DNA of 5,529 nucleotides, from positions 1 to 5,529 of the forward strand of contig CANHXV010000134.1 in assembly GCA_947464665.1 (NCBI GenBank), in the 5' to 3' direction. Both the position numbers and the translations under genes were made by a program. Under the pieces are notes generated by a model, which ran no database searches, was not told the DNA's origin, and saw only the letters and a list, made by a program, of their open reading frames with translations. Shown in pieces: positions 1 to 5,529 of this stretch. Numbering within the stretch: position 1 is the stretch's first letter; each line of letters opens with the position of its first letter. The DNA comes from Comamonadaceae bacterium (GTDB lineage: Bacteria > Pseudomonadota > Gammaproteobacteria > Burkholderiales > Burkholderiaceae_C).

Positions 1-310
1 GCTTGGTGATGTAAATGCGCTGGTCGGCTTTGTTCACAAATGCCAACATCGAATGTCCCTCAAGCACGATCCCTAACCAACTCAATCCCCCGTACTCGTG
101 CACTTGGCTTTTGGCACTCCAGGGTGATTTCAGAATATCGCCATGTTGACGGCTGACCACAAGCGTTCTGCCAGCCTCAGTGGGCCTGACCTCATCCCAC
201 CAAAGATCGTCATCCATAGCTTGCGACCACATCAGGCTGCTACCCGCTTGGGCCAACAAGCTAGCAGATAAAGGAGAGGGCCAAGCCCCAGGCTGGTGAG
301 TTTGTTTCAT
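1..310 (-). CDS. S9-family peptidase (prolyl oligopeptidase / acylaminoacyl-peptidase type), N-terminal part, cut by window edge
   Basis: Reading leftward from the ATG at 310-308, an open frame of 103 codons runs to the edge without a stop. It begins MKQTHQPGAWPSPLSASLL. The segment GAWPSPLSA near residues 8-16, the DDDLWWDEVRPTEAGR stretch (about 33-48), QVHEYGGLSW (about 70-79) and the NKADQRIY end (about 93-100) match the N-terminal propeller start of COG1506 serine peptidases, where W.E.RP.EGGR, R.HEYGG and N..DQRLY recur. Family members hydrolyse short peptides, usually in the cytoplasm, and no signal peptide is visible here. The Ser-Asp-His catalytic domain lies beyond the edge, so activity cannot be judged. 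An in-frame GTG at 335-333 is an alternative start, but family proteins begin close to the GxWPSP motif, which favours 310. No strong Shine-Dalgarno sequence is visible. The gene is divergent from the receptor gene. Confidence 0.85.
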   Translation of the reverse strand, partial: MKQTHQPGAWPSPLSASLLAQAGSSLMWSQAMDDDLWWDEVRPTEAGRTLVVSRQHGDILKSPWSAKSQVHEYGGLSWLGIVLEGHSMLAFVNKADQRIYITK

Positions 311-445
311 AGGTACTTTGTGAGCGCAATTCACGCATGCGCCATTGAATCGGAAAACCCTCATTTTGCAAGGGAACTTTCTATCTATGATGATGCCAAA
401 AAAGAAATGCCAGATTTTTTAACTGGCCTATTGAAAAACCCCTCC
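311..445. promoter_or_regulatory. Divergent intergenic region between the peptidase and receptor genes
   Basis: This 135-base stretch should carry the promoters for both outward-facing genes. For the rightward gene, TATGAT at 386-391 is a good -10 candidate (5 of 6 matches to consensus). The only -35-like element is a weak TTTGCA at 365-370, with a short 15-base spacer. A start from this promoter would leave a leader of roughly 48 bases before ATG 446 and would rule out the GTG at 296. An interrupted dyad, ATTCA at 329-333 and TGAAT at 346-350, flanks the 8-base palindrome CGCATGCG (334-341). This could be an operator, but that is inference. No Fur-box-like sequence was seen. Confidence 0.4.
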
Positions 446-2563
446 ATGAATTTATCAAAAGTTTCAACACTTCACTGCCTTCAATCCGCTTGCTACCTCG
501 CATTGCTTTCCAGTCTTAGCGTGAATTGGGCCTACGCTCAAACAGAACAGCCCACTGACAATATCCTGGTGCAAAGTGGCCGCCTCACTCAACGCCAATT
601 TGACGCACCCACTGCCATTTACACCATCGATGCAGAAACCATCCGCAACAGTGGCCCCCAAGTTAACCTGTCAGATGTCTTAGCCAGAGCGCCGGGTGTT
701 GTTGCTTTAAATCGAAACAACTATGCGCAAGATGTTCAGATTTCGGTCAGAGGATTTGGCGCCAGATCTGCATTCGGCTTAAGAGGATTCAGGCTCATCA
801 CAGACGGTATACCCGCCACCACACCCGATGGCCAAGGACAGGCCTCGACAGTTAGCCTTACCTCTGCTGAAAAAATCGAAGTGCTAACGGGTCCCTTGGC
901 ACAACTTTATGGCAATTCTGCCGGTGGTGTCATTCAAGTGTTCACCCGCGAAGCCGACCTCACACCCACAGCTCAAGCGCAAATTTTCAAGGGCAGCTAT
1001 GGCCTAGAGCGTACTGATTGGCAATTCAGCCAACGCGCTGGCAAAGTTGGCTTTGTGGCCGATTACAGCACCTTCGACATTCAAGGCTACCGCAACAACA
1101 GCCAGGCCAGAAGAGAACAACTGAACAGCGTGGTCACTGCCGACCTTAGCGCAGACACCCGATTGAAATTGATTGCCAATGTGTTTCGAATGCCCTTTGC
1201 CAAAGACCCACTTGGTTTAACGGCTGCACAGTTTTTAACCAACCCCAAACAAGCTGGCAATTTCGCTTTGGTCAACGACTCGCGAAAAACGGTGAACCAA
1301 GAACAAGCAGGCGCCGTGCTAGAACACAAGCTGGACAAGGACTCTCGCATTCAGGCCCGCATCTACGGTGGCAATCGCGAAAATTTGCAATACCAAGCAG
1401 CCTCTGCCACTGCAGGTTCTTGGGTAGGGCTTGAAAGAGATTTTCACGGGCTGGGTTTGCAAATTCAAGGTAAGCAAAACTTGCAAGGTGGTAAAGCCGT
1501 TGATTGGGTAGCCGGATTTGACCAAGATTACGCAGGTGAAAACCGGCAAGGTGGCTCTGCTGCTGCAGGACATAAAACAGGCAACGTCAACCGTAAAGAA
1601 TTGAATGAAAGTAGCAACCGCGATTACTTTGCACAAGCCAACTGGCGCGTCATGCCCGATTGGACCTTTGTAACGGGTGTGCGCCAAAGCCATGTTCAAC
1701 TCAAAAGCAAAGACGATTACCTGACAGACGGCGTCAATGGTTCAGGCTCTGTCAGCTACAAAGCGGCCAATCCTGTGATGGGCGCCACTTGGCACGTTAG
1801 CGACCATTTGAATATTTACCTGAACCAAGGCAAAGGCTTTGAAACGCCCACACTTTCAGAATCGGTGTACACCAAATCAGGCAACGCTGTGATTGGTTTG
1901 TTCAATGCCAATTTAATTCCTTCACGCAGCCAGCACCTAGAGTTGGGTAGCAAATGGACACCCTCGCCTAGCACTCGTGTTGATGCTGCTGCGTTTCGCA
2001 TCAAAACAGACAACGAAATTGTGACCAGTTTGTCGGTGGGTGGACGCACTGCATTTACCAATGCATCAGAAACATGGCGTGAAGGTCTAGAGCTTTCTGC
2101 ACGCCACGCATTCAACTCAAATTGGCGCACACAACTGACAGCAACCGTCATGAACGCTGAATATGCAAATGGTACTTCATTGGCTGGAAAATCATTGCCT
2201 GGTATTCCGCAAAAACAATTGTTCACCTCAATTTCATGGGCAGAAAATGGTTTTCAAAACACCAGCAAAAAAACATTGCAAGGCAAAACGGCCAGTTTAG
2301 ATTGGATTGCACGCTCTAGCCTTTGGGCCAACGACGTGAACGATGCCTCAGGTGCAGCAGCAGGGTATGGGCTGCTCAACGCGCGAATCAAGCAAGGCTT
2401 TGAATGGCGTCAGACGAACTTTGAAGCCTATCTCGGTGTCGACAACTTGACCGATAAAAAAGCCGTTAGCTCCGTCATCATTAATCAAGCAGGTCGGCAG
2501 TATTTTGAACCCCTGTTACCCCGCAATTGGGTGATTGGCATTTCGACAAAACTGAATTTGTGA
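446..2563 (+). CDS. pqqU: TonB-dependent outer-membrane receptor, PqqU/YncD-like (probable PQQ uptake)
   Basis: This encodes a 705-residue outer-membrane beta-barrel receptor with a signal peptide at about 1-31 (cut after WAYA), a TonB-box-like DNILVQS at 38-44, a plug domain at about 50-170 and a 22-strand-type barrel to the C terminus. From memory it aligns along its length with E. coli YncD, shown to be the PQQ receptor and renamed PqqU. Shared blocks include NYAQD-Q-S-RGFG-RS (92-108), DGIPAT-PDGQGQ (120-132), EVL-GP---LYGN--GGV (145-162), GKGFETPTLSE near mid-barrel, GGRT, and an SVI-N---R-YEP-RN C-terminal block. The role would be TonB/ExbBD-driven import of PQQ into the periplasm, which the PQQ-type dehydrogenase downstream supports. 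I chose ATG 446 because it opens directly onto the signal peptide. ATG 407, preceded by AAAGAA, is possible. The GTG at 296 would overlap the divergent peptidase start and is unlikely. Uncertainty: ligand specificity is inferred from homology, and a siderophore-type ligand is the alternative. Confidence 0.85.
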   Translation: MNLSKVSTLHCLQSACYLALLSSLSVNWAYAQTEQPTDNILVQSGRLTQRQFDAPTAIYTIDAETIRNSGPQVNLSDVLARAPGVVALNRNNYAQDVQISVRGFGARSAFGLRGFRLITDGIPATTPDGQGQASTVSLTSAEKIEVLTGPLAQLYGNSAGGVIQVFTREADLTPTAQAQIFKGSYGLERTDWQFSQRAGKVGFVADYSTFDIQGYRNNSQARREQLNSVVTADLSADTRLKLIANVFRMPFAKDPLGLTAAQFLTNPKQAGNFALVNDSRKTVNQEQAGAVLEHKLDKDSRIQARIYGGNRENLQYQAASATAGSWVGLERDFHGLGLQIQGKQNLQGGKAVDWVAGFDQDYAGENRQGGSAAAGHKTGNVNRKELNESSNRDYFAQANWRVMPDWTFVTGVRQSHVQLKSKDDYLTDGVNGSGSVSYKAANPVMGATWHVSDHLNIYLNQGKGFETPTLSESVYTKSGNAVIGLFNANLIPSRSQHLELGSKWTPSPSTRVDAAAFRIKTDNEIVTSLSVGGRTAFTNASETWREGLELSARHAFNSNWRTQLTATVMNAEYANGTSLAGKSLPGIPQKQLFTSISWAENGFQNTSKKTLQGKTASLDWIARSSLWANDVNDASGAAAGYGLLNARIKQGFEWRQTNFEAYLGVDNLTDKKAVSSVIINQAGRQYFEPLLPRNWVIGISTKLNL

Positions 2564-2581
2564 TTCCAAATTGATTGAGTG

Positions 2582-2597
2582 ATGAATTTAAATTCAT
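2582..2597. repeat. Perfect 16-base palindrome ATGAATTTAAATTCAT
   Basis: ATGAATTT is followed immediately by its exact reverse complement AAATTCAT, with no spacer. It lies 18 bases after the receptor stop codon. A spacerless AT-rich palindrome suits a binding site for a dimeric regulator better than an RNA hairpin, because several central bases would have to loop out. No specific regulator is recognised. AT-rich composition makes chance occurrence more likely than in random sequence. Confidence 0.6.
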
Positions 2598-2608
2598 TTC
2601 GGATGCGT

Positions 2609-2644
2609 TTGGAATTTAAGGGTTTACCCAAACAAAAATTCCAA
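2609..2644. repeat. Interrupted hairpin: 9-base inverted repeat enclosing a GGG/CCC stem
   Basis: TTGGAATTT (2609-2617) pairs perfectly with AAATTCCAA (2636-2644). Inside, GGG (2620-2622) can pair with CCC (2627-2629) around TTTA. The left arm can also pair with an upstream segment: ATTCCAAA at 2563-2570 is the exact reverse complement of TTTGGAAT at 2608-2615. Two mutually exclusive foldings are therefore possible. No U-rich tail follows on the plus strand, so it is not a standard terminator. Confidence 0.5.
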
Positions 2645-2727
2645 TATCCCTTCTTCAAAGTCAAGTGTTCAAGCTTCTCAATCTGACAAGCATTGAATTG
2701 AGTAAATTAGGTGCTCAATCATCAATT

Positions 2728-2731
2728 GGAG
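2728..2731 (+). promoter_or_regulatory. Ribosome binding site GGAG that decides the dehydrogenase start
   Basis: GGAG sits six bases ahead of GTG 2738, which is ideal spacing. It is 21 bases ahead of ATG 2753, too far to serve it, and it lies inside the frame that would begin at GTG 2711. This supports 2738 as the translation start. Confidence 0.6.
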
Positions 2732-2737
2732 ATTTGT

Positions 2738-3958
2738 GTGAAATACATTTCAATGCGCCGCTTCAAGCAAGTTAGCTTGGCTGTTTCTTTGTCCATGGGC
2801 TTTTTAGCAGCCTATGCCCAAGCTCCAGCAGCGCCGGCCCCAGCTTGGAAGCAAGGCATGCCCGACGCCATGGCCACATCGACCTTGGCACCATTGCCTG
2901 GCAAACTCACTGCCACCAAAGCTGCAGATGTGCCCATTAACCGCATCAAATTACCACCCGGATTCAAAGTTGAAGTTTGGGCAGACAGCGTGCCTGGCAG
3001 CCGAGCCATTGCCCAAGGCGATGGCGGCAAATACTATGTCGGTACTCGTCCCTTAGGCCGCGTTTATGAAATTACTGACAACGGCACCACACGCACATCG
3101 CGCGTTGTGATTGACAAACTTGACCAACCCACCGTGGCTTACAAAGATGGCGCTTTGTTCGTCATTTCCGTAGACAAAGTGTTGCGCTTTGATGGCATCG
3201 ACAAGAACCCCACTGTGGCGCCCGTTGACCTCACAGCCAAGTTCAATTTGCCACCAGAAAAACACCACAACTGGAAGTACATCGCTTTTGGTCCCGATGG
3301 CAAACTGTACGTTCCCTTTGGTGCACCCTGTAACATTTGCGAGCCACCCAGTGCTGAGTACGCTCAAATTCGCCGTTACAACGCCGATGGCTCTGGCATG
3401 GAAGTCTTAGCGCGCGGCGTTCGCAACACCGTTGGATTTGATTGGCACCCCGTTACCAAGGAACTTTGGTTCAGCAATCACGGCCGTGACTGGTTGGGCG
3501 ACGACACACCCAACGACACCATGCACCGCCTGAAGGTGGGCGGCCATTATGGTTTCCCAAGCTGCCACCAAGGCAACCTGCCCGACCCCGATGTCAAGAA
3601 AGCAAAGCCTTGTGATGGCATTGAGCAACCCGTTGCCTTAATGGGCCCTCACGCTGCCACCATGGGTGTGACCTTCTATACCGGCAACATGTTCCCTGCT
3701 GAATACCGCAACGTGCTGTTCAATGCACGCAAAGGTTCATGGAATCGCACCAAGAAAATTGGTCACGACGTGGTCATGGTTCGCGCTGATGCCGATGGCA
3801 AAAATGCCAAAGTCGAACCCTTCATGACGGGCTTCTCCAATGAAGCTGATCAAACATGGTGGGGCCGTCCTGCTTATTTGCACCAAATGAACGATGGCGC
3901 CATGTTGGTGTCTGACGAGCAAAATGGTGTGATCTACCGAGTGTCATACAGCAAGTAA
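2738..3958 (+). CDS. Exported PQQ-dependent sugar (sorbosone-type) dehydrogenase, six-bladed beta-propeller
   Basis: From GTG 2738 this gives 406 residues: a signal peptide at 1-27 (cut after AAYA), an Ala/Pro-rich linker at about 28-36, and a soluble-glucose-dehydrogenase/sorbosone-dehydrogenase propeller (GSDH family, COG2133) from about 65 to the end. Family hallmarks are LPPGFKVEVWAD, the H176-H177-N178-W179 segment followed by AFGPDGKLYV (a His here is the likely catalytic base by analogy with soluble glucose dehydrogenase), GAPCNICEPP (C198, C201), RNTVGFDWHP (229-238), NHGRDWLGDD (247-256), YGFPSC (271-276), and a late GSWNR. C276 and C292 could form a disulfide in the periplasm. Members oxidise aldoses or related alcohols/aldehydes using bound PQQ; the true substrate is unknown. 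The cytochrome gene starts two bases downstream and is the likely electron acceptor. Alternative starts are GTG 2711 and ATG 2753. Confidence 0.88.
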   Translation: MKYISMRRFKQVSLAVSLSMGFLAAYAQAPAAPAPAWKQGMPDAMATSTLAPLPGKLTATKAADVPINRIKLPPGFKVEVWADSVPGSRAIAQGDGGKYYVGTRPLGRVYEITDNGTTRTSRVVIDKLDQPTVAYKDGALFVISVDKVLRFDGIDKNPTVAPVDLTAKFNLPPEKHHNWKYIAFGPDGKLYVPFGAPCNICEPPSAEYAQIRRYNADGSGMEVLARGVRNTVGFDWHPVTKELWFSNHGRDWLGDDTPNDTMHRLKVGGHYGFPSCHQGNLPDPDVKKAKPCDGIEQPVALMGPHAATMGVTFYTGNMFPAEYRNVLFNARKGSWNRTKKIGHDVVMVRADADGKNAKVEPFMTGFSNEADQTWWGRPAYLHQMNDGAMLVSDEQNGVIYRVSYSK

Positions 3959-3960
3959 CA

Positions 3961-4545
3961 ATGACACGAAGTTCCAAATGGAGGGCCTTGGCCTTCCTAG
4001 GGGTGGCCATTTTGGCCCCCCTTTTTTCTGCCGCTCAAAATCCGCCTGCTCGGGCTAACATGTGCAACGCATGTCATGGGCCCAATGGCAATGCTGTACT
4101 CAAGGACATGCCTTCCATCGCTGGGCAACCCAAGGTTTTCATTGAAAACCAATTGGTCCTTATTCGGGAAGGCATGCGTGACATTCCGCAAATGAAGGGT
4201 GTCTTAGACAATGTACCTGACACCGAGTTAACCGAGTTGGCCAATCACTATACAAGTCTAAAAATTGCCAAGCCCCCCGCACAAAAGCAAACAGCCTTGT
4301 ACGACAAAGGCGAAACGCTTTCAAAAGAAATGCGCTGTGGCATCTGCCACCTGCCTACCTATGTGGGCAGAGATCAAATGCCCAGGCTGGCAGGCCAGCG
4401 TGAAGACTATTTGCTGTACACCATGCGCGCCATGAAAGCCAACCAAGCCGTCGGCCGAGACCCCATCATGATCGCCTCGCTGTACGGCATCTCAGACGAT
4501 GACCTCAAAGCCATCTCCCACTACCTGTCCCGCCTGAATAATTAA
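3961..4545 (+). CDS. Exported diheme c-type cytochrome (cytochrome c4-like)
   Basis: The product is 194 residues with a signal peptide at about 1-25 (cut near SAA/Q) and two class-I cytochrome c domains. Heme 1 binds at C35-N-A-C38-H39, followed by GPNGNA; heme 2 binds at C126-G-I-C129-H130. Each domain has an R-D-P-type motif supplying a probable axial Met: RDIPQM with M78, and RDPIM with M170. The PSIAGQ (51-56) and PRLAGQ (141-146) segments and the LYGISDDDLKAISHYLS ending are typical of the c4/c5 family. The protein should sit in the periplasm and carry electrons, here most plausibly from the PQQ dehydrogenase toward a terminal oxidase. ATG 3961 lies two bases after the dehydrogenase stop and no strong Shine-Dalgarno is seen, so translational coupling is likely. 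The order and spacing indicate one transcript with the dehydrogenase. The redox partner is inferred from position. Confidence 0.93.
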   Translation: MTRSSKWRALAFLGVAILAPLFSAAQNPPARANMCNACHGPNGNAVLKDMPSIAGQPKVFIENQLVLIREGMRDIPQMKGVLDNVPDTELTELANHYTSLKIAKPPAQKQTALYDKGETLSKEMRCGICHLPTYVGRDQMPRLAGQREDYLLYTMRAMKANQAVGRDPIMIASLYGISDDDLKAISHYLSRLNN

Positions 4546-4562
4546 TTGGGGTCAAATCACAA

Positions 4563-4591
4563 TTGTTTTGCCGTGCTCAATCGCCCATAAT
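4563..4591 (+). promoter_or_regulatory. Candidate sigma-70 promoter for the MFS gene
   Basis: TTGTTT (4563-4568) and CATAAT (4586-4591) are separated by exactly 17 bases. The -10 matches consensus at 5 of 6 positions and the -35 only at its TTG. Transcription would start near 4598, giving a leader of about 145 bases before ATG 4742. This is a pattern match only. Confidence 0.3.
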
Positions 4592-4653
4592 TTTCGTTCC
4601 TGGCGATCGCATCGTCCATATACAAGTGGCAAATCACTCCTCAACTACCACAC

Positions 4654-4687
4654 CATTGGCCTTGGTACCAGCACCAAGCGCTCAATG
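4654..4687. repeat. Interrupted inverted repeat in the MFS leader
   Basis: CTTGGT (4661-4666) and ACCAAG (4673-4678) form a six-pair stem around a six-base loop. Outside it, CATTG (4654-4658) pairs with CAATG (4683-4687) across a small asymmetric internal loop. The outer arm includes the alternative ATG at 4685, so folding would hide that codon. No T-run follows. Confidence 0.45.
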
Positions 4688-4741
4688 CTAAACTCTTTGG
4701 GCAATGTCTCATTCCAATCGCAAACCCGCCTGTTTTTGTCC

Positions 4742-5529
4742 ATGAAAATTTTTTACGGTTGGCGCATGGTGGGTGCTGCCTGTGGCATTCAATTTTTACT
4801 GGCTGCCTTTCTTACCCAAGCACTGGGCCTTTACATCGCCGTACTTTCAGACGATATGGGCTGGAGTAAAACCACCTTGTCAGGCGCTGCAGCCTTGCAG
4901 TCGGTTGAAGCTGCCATCATTGGCCCCGTTTTGGGTTGGATCATGGACCGTGTAGGTCCGCAAGCCATGATCCGTTTGGGCATCGTGCTTTTCAGTGCTG
5001 GCTTGCTCTTGCTCAGCCAAGTGAATGCTGTTGCCACCTTTTATACCAGCGCCATCTTGATGGCCGTTGGTGCCAGCCTCAGTGGTTACTTTCCGCTTTC
5101 AGTGGCCTTGGTTCAATGGTTTGAAAAATTCAGAGCACGCGCGCTGTCCATCATGAGTTTGGGACTGGCCATGGGCGGCCTGGTGGTGCCCCTCATGGCA
5201 TGGTCAATTCAAAGCTGGGGTTGGCGCTACACCGCAGGTGGCACAGGTTTGCTGGTCTTGCTCTTTGGCCTGCCCTTGGCGGGCATGATTCTGCGGCGGC
5301 CTGAGGACCACGGCCAACATGTCGATGGCATCGACCCTGCGCTCAAAGCAGCAGAGCAAGGCGATTCGCTTGTTGAAGCTCAAGTTGAATTCACAGCCAA
5401 AGAGGCCGTTCAAACTCGAGCCTTTTGGATGCTGGCCATTGGCCACGGTCTGGCACTTTTGATTGTGTCTGCCGTCAACGTGCATGCCATCACGCACATG
5501 AAAGAAGGCCTAGGCTATTCGGTGGCCAC
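4742..5529 (+). CDS. MFS transporter, N-terminal part, cut by window edge (monocarboxylate/oxalate-formate antiporter-like)
   Basis: The frame has 262 complete codons and no stop before the edge. The start MKIFYGWRMVGAACGIQF fits the FYGW opening common in the monocarboxylate/oxalate-formate antiporter-like MFS group. About six hydrophobic segments follow (roughly 10-33, 47-68, 77-93, 97-120, 136-155 and 164-184). The loop between helices 2 and 3 carries GWIMDRVG (65-72), the MFS motif A pattern G-x-x-x-D-R-x-G. RRPEDHG (185-191) begins the long central cytoplasmic loop, and a seventh segment starts near 228. The protein would be an inner-membrane secondary transporter for a small solute, perhaps an organic acid; the substrate cannot be told. 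ATG 4742 suits the family N terminus, and ATG 4685 in the same frame would add 19 polar residues. Neither has a clear ribosome site. A link to the redox module is possible but unsupported. Confidence 0.88.
   Translation, partial: MKIFYGWRMVGAACGIQFLLAAFLTQALGLYIAVLSDDMGWSKTTLSGAAALQSVEAAIIGPVLGWIMDRVGPQAMIRLGIVLFSAGLLLLSQVNAVATFYTSAILMAVGASLSGYFPLSVALVQWFEKFRARALSIMSLGLAMGGLVVPLMAWSIQSWGWRYTAGGTGLLVLLFGLPLAGMILRRPEDHGQHVDGIDPALKAAEQGDSLVEAQVEFTAKEAVQTRAFWMLAIGHGLALLIVSAVNVHAITHMKEGLGYSVA

Larger units (their letters stand above)
2564..2737. promoter_or_regulatory. AT-rich gap with nested inverted repeats before the dehydrogenase gene
   Basis: No gene is seen in this 174-base gap. It contains a perfect 16-base palindrome (2582-2597), a 9-base inverted repeat (2609-2617 with 2636-2644) and a small GGGT-TT-ACCC hairpin (2620-2629). 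No hairpin is followed by a T-run, so there is no convincing intrinsic terminator after the receptor gene. CTGACA at 2683-2688 resembles a -35 box (5 of 6), but no good -10 sits at proper spacing, and TAAATT at 2703-2708 is only 14 bases away. Whether the dehydrogenase is co-transcribed with the receptor or has its own promoter cannot be settled from sequence alone. Confidence 0.5.
4546..4741. promoter_or_regulatory. Intergenic region before the MFS transporter, with possible leader
   Basis: No gene is seen in these 196 bases. There is no clear hairpin plus T-run terminator for the cytochrome transcript. The stretch holds a candidate promoter (4563-4591) and an interrupted inverted repeat (4654-4687). 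The palindrome GCGATCGC occurs once at 4603-4610 and is not repeated. Upstream of ATG 4742 the frame stays open to another ATG at 4685, so part of this stretch could be coding. Confidence 0.4.

Noticed and set aside
296..445. N-terminal extension of the receptor from GTG 296 (50 extra residues)
   Set aside because: It would overlap the divergent peptidase start and precede the likely promoter. The extension has no receptor-like features, and a normal signal peptide begins at ATG 446.
1319..1699. Long open frames on the minus strand inside the receptor and dehydrogenase genes (also 1816-2226 and 3053-3367)
   Set aside because: They lie wholly within well-supported genes on the other strand, have no recognisable domains or ribosome sites, and show the composition of antisense shadows.
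446..2563. Receptor as a plain siderophore/iron receptor
   Set aside because: Not excluded, but the blocks shared with YncD/PqqU and the adjacent PQQ-type dehydrogenase make PQQ the better-supported ligand. No Fur-box-like site was seen upstream.
2609..2644. Intrinsic terminator after the receptor gene
   Set aside because: The inverted repeat has a large irregular loop and no T-run on the plus strand. Its A-run lies within the loop and right arm.
2711..2737. GTG 2711 as dehydrogenase start
   Set aside because: It has no ribosome site at proper distance and adds residues before the signal peptide. GTG 2738 has GGAG six bases upstream.
4603..4610. GCGATCGC palindrome (the HIP1 core abundant in cyanobacteria)
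   Set aside because: I noticed it only once, and the gene content is proteobacterial, so it is most likely chance.

Overview
The window looks like chromosomal DNA from a Gram-negative betaproteobacterium, most likely Burkholderiales (a Comamonadaceae-like freshwater lineage is my best guess). The grounds are an outer-membrane TonB receptor, a diheme cytochrome c4-like protein, periplasmic export signals and roughly balanced base composition. The taxon is inferred, since no marker gene is present. No tRNA, rRNA, CRISPR array, insertion sequence or integrase was seen.

Layout. Positions 1-310 (minus strand) hold the first ~103 codons of an S9-family (prolyl oligopeptidase/acylaminoacyl-peptidase type) peptidase that runs off the left edge. 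After a divergent promoter region (311-445), everything points right. First comes a TonB-dependent outer-membrane receptor that closely resembles Escherichia coli YncD/PqqU, the pyrroloquinoline quinone (PQQ) receptor (446-2563). A 174-base gap follows, rich in inverted repeats. Next is an exported six-bladed-propeller PQQ-dependent sugar/sorbosone-type dehydrogenase (2738-3958). Two bases later comes an exported diheme c-type cytochrome (3961-4545). A second gap of about 196 bases, with a possible promoter and an interrupted hairpin, leads to the N-terminal two thirds of a major-facilitator (MFS) transporter (4742 to the right edge).

How the genes may work together. The three central genes form a coherent module. 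The receptor would import PQQ across the outer membrane, the periplasmic dehydrogenase would use it as cofactor to oxidise an aldose or related alcohol/aldehyde, and the diheme cytochrome would take the electrons toward the respiratory chain. The dehydrogenase-cytochrome pair is a familiar arrangement. The most interesting point is the PqqU-like receptor beside it, because such receptors are usually annotated as generic siderophore receptors. The flanking peptidase and MFS transporter have no evident link to the module, although the transporter could handle an oxidised product.
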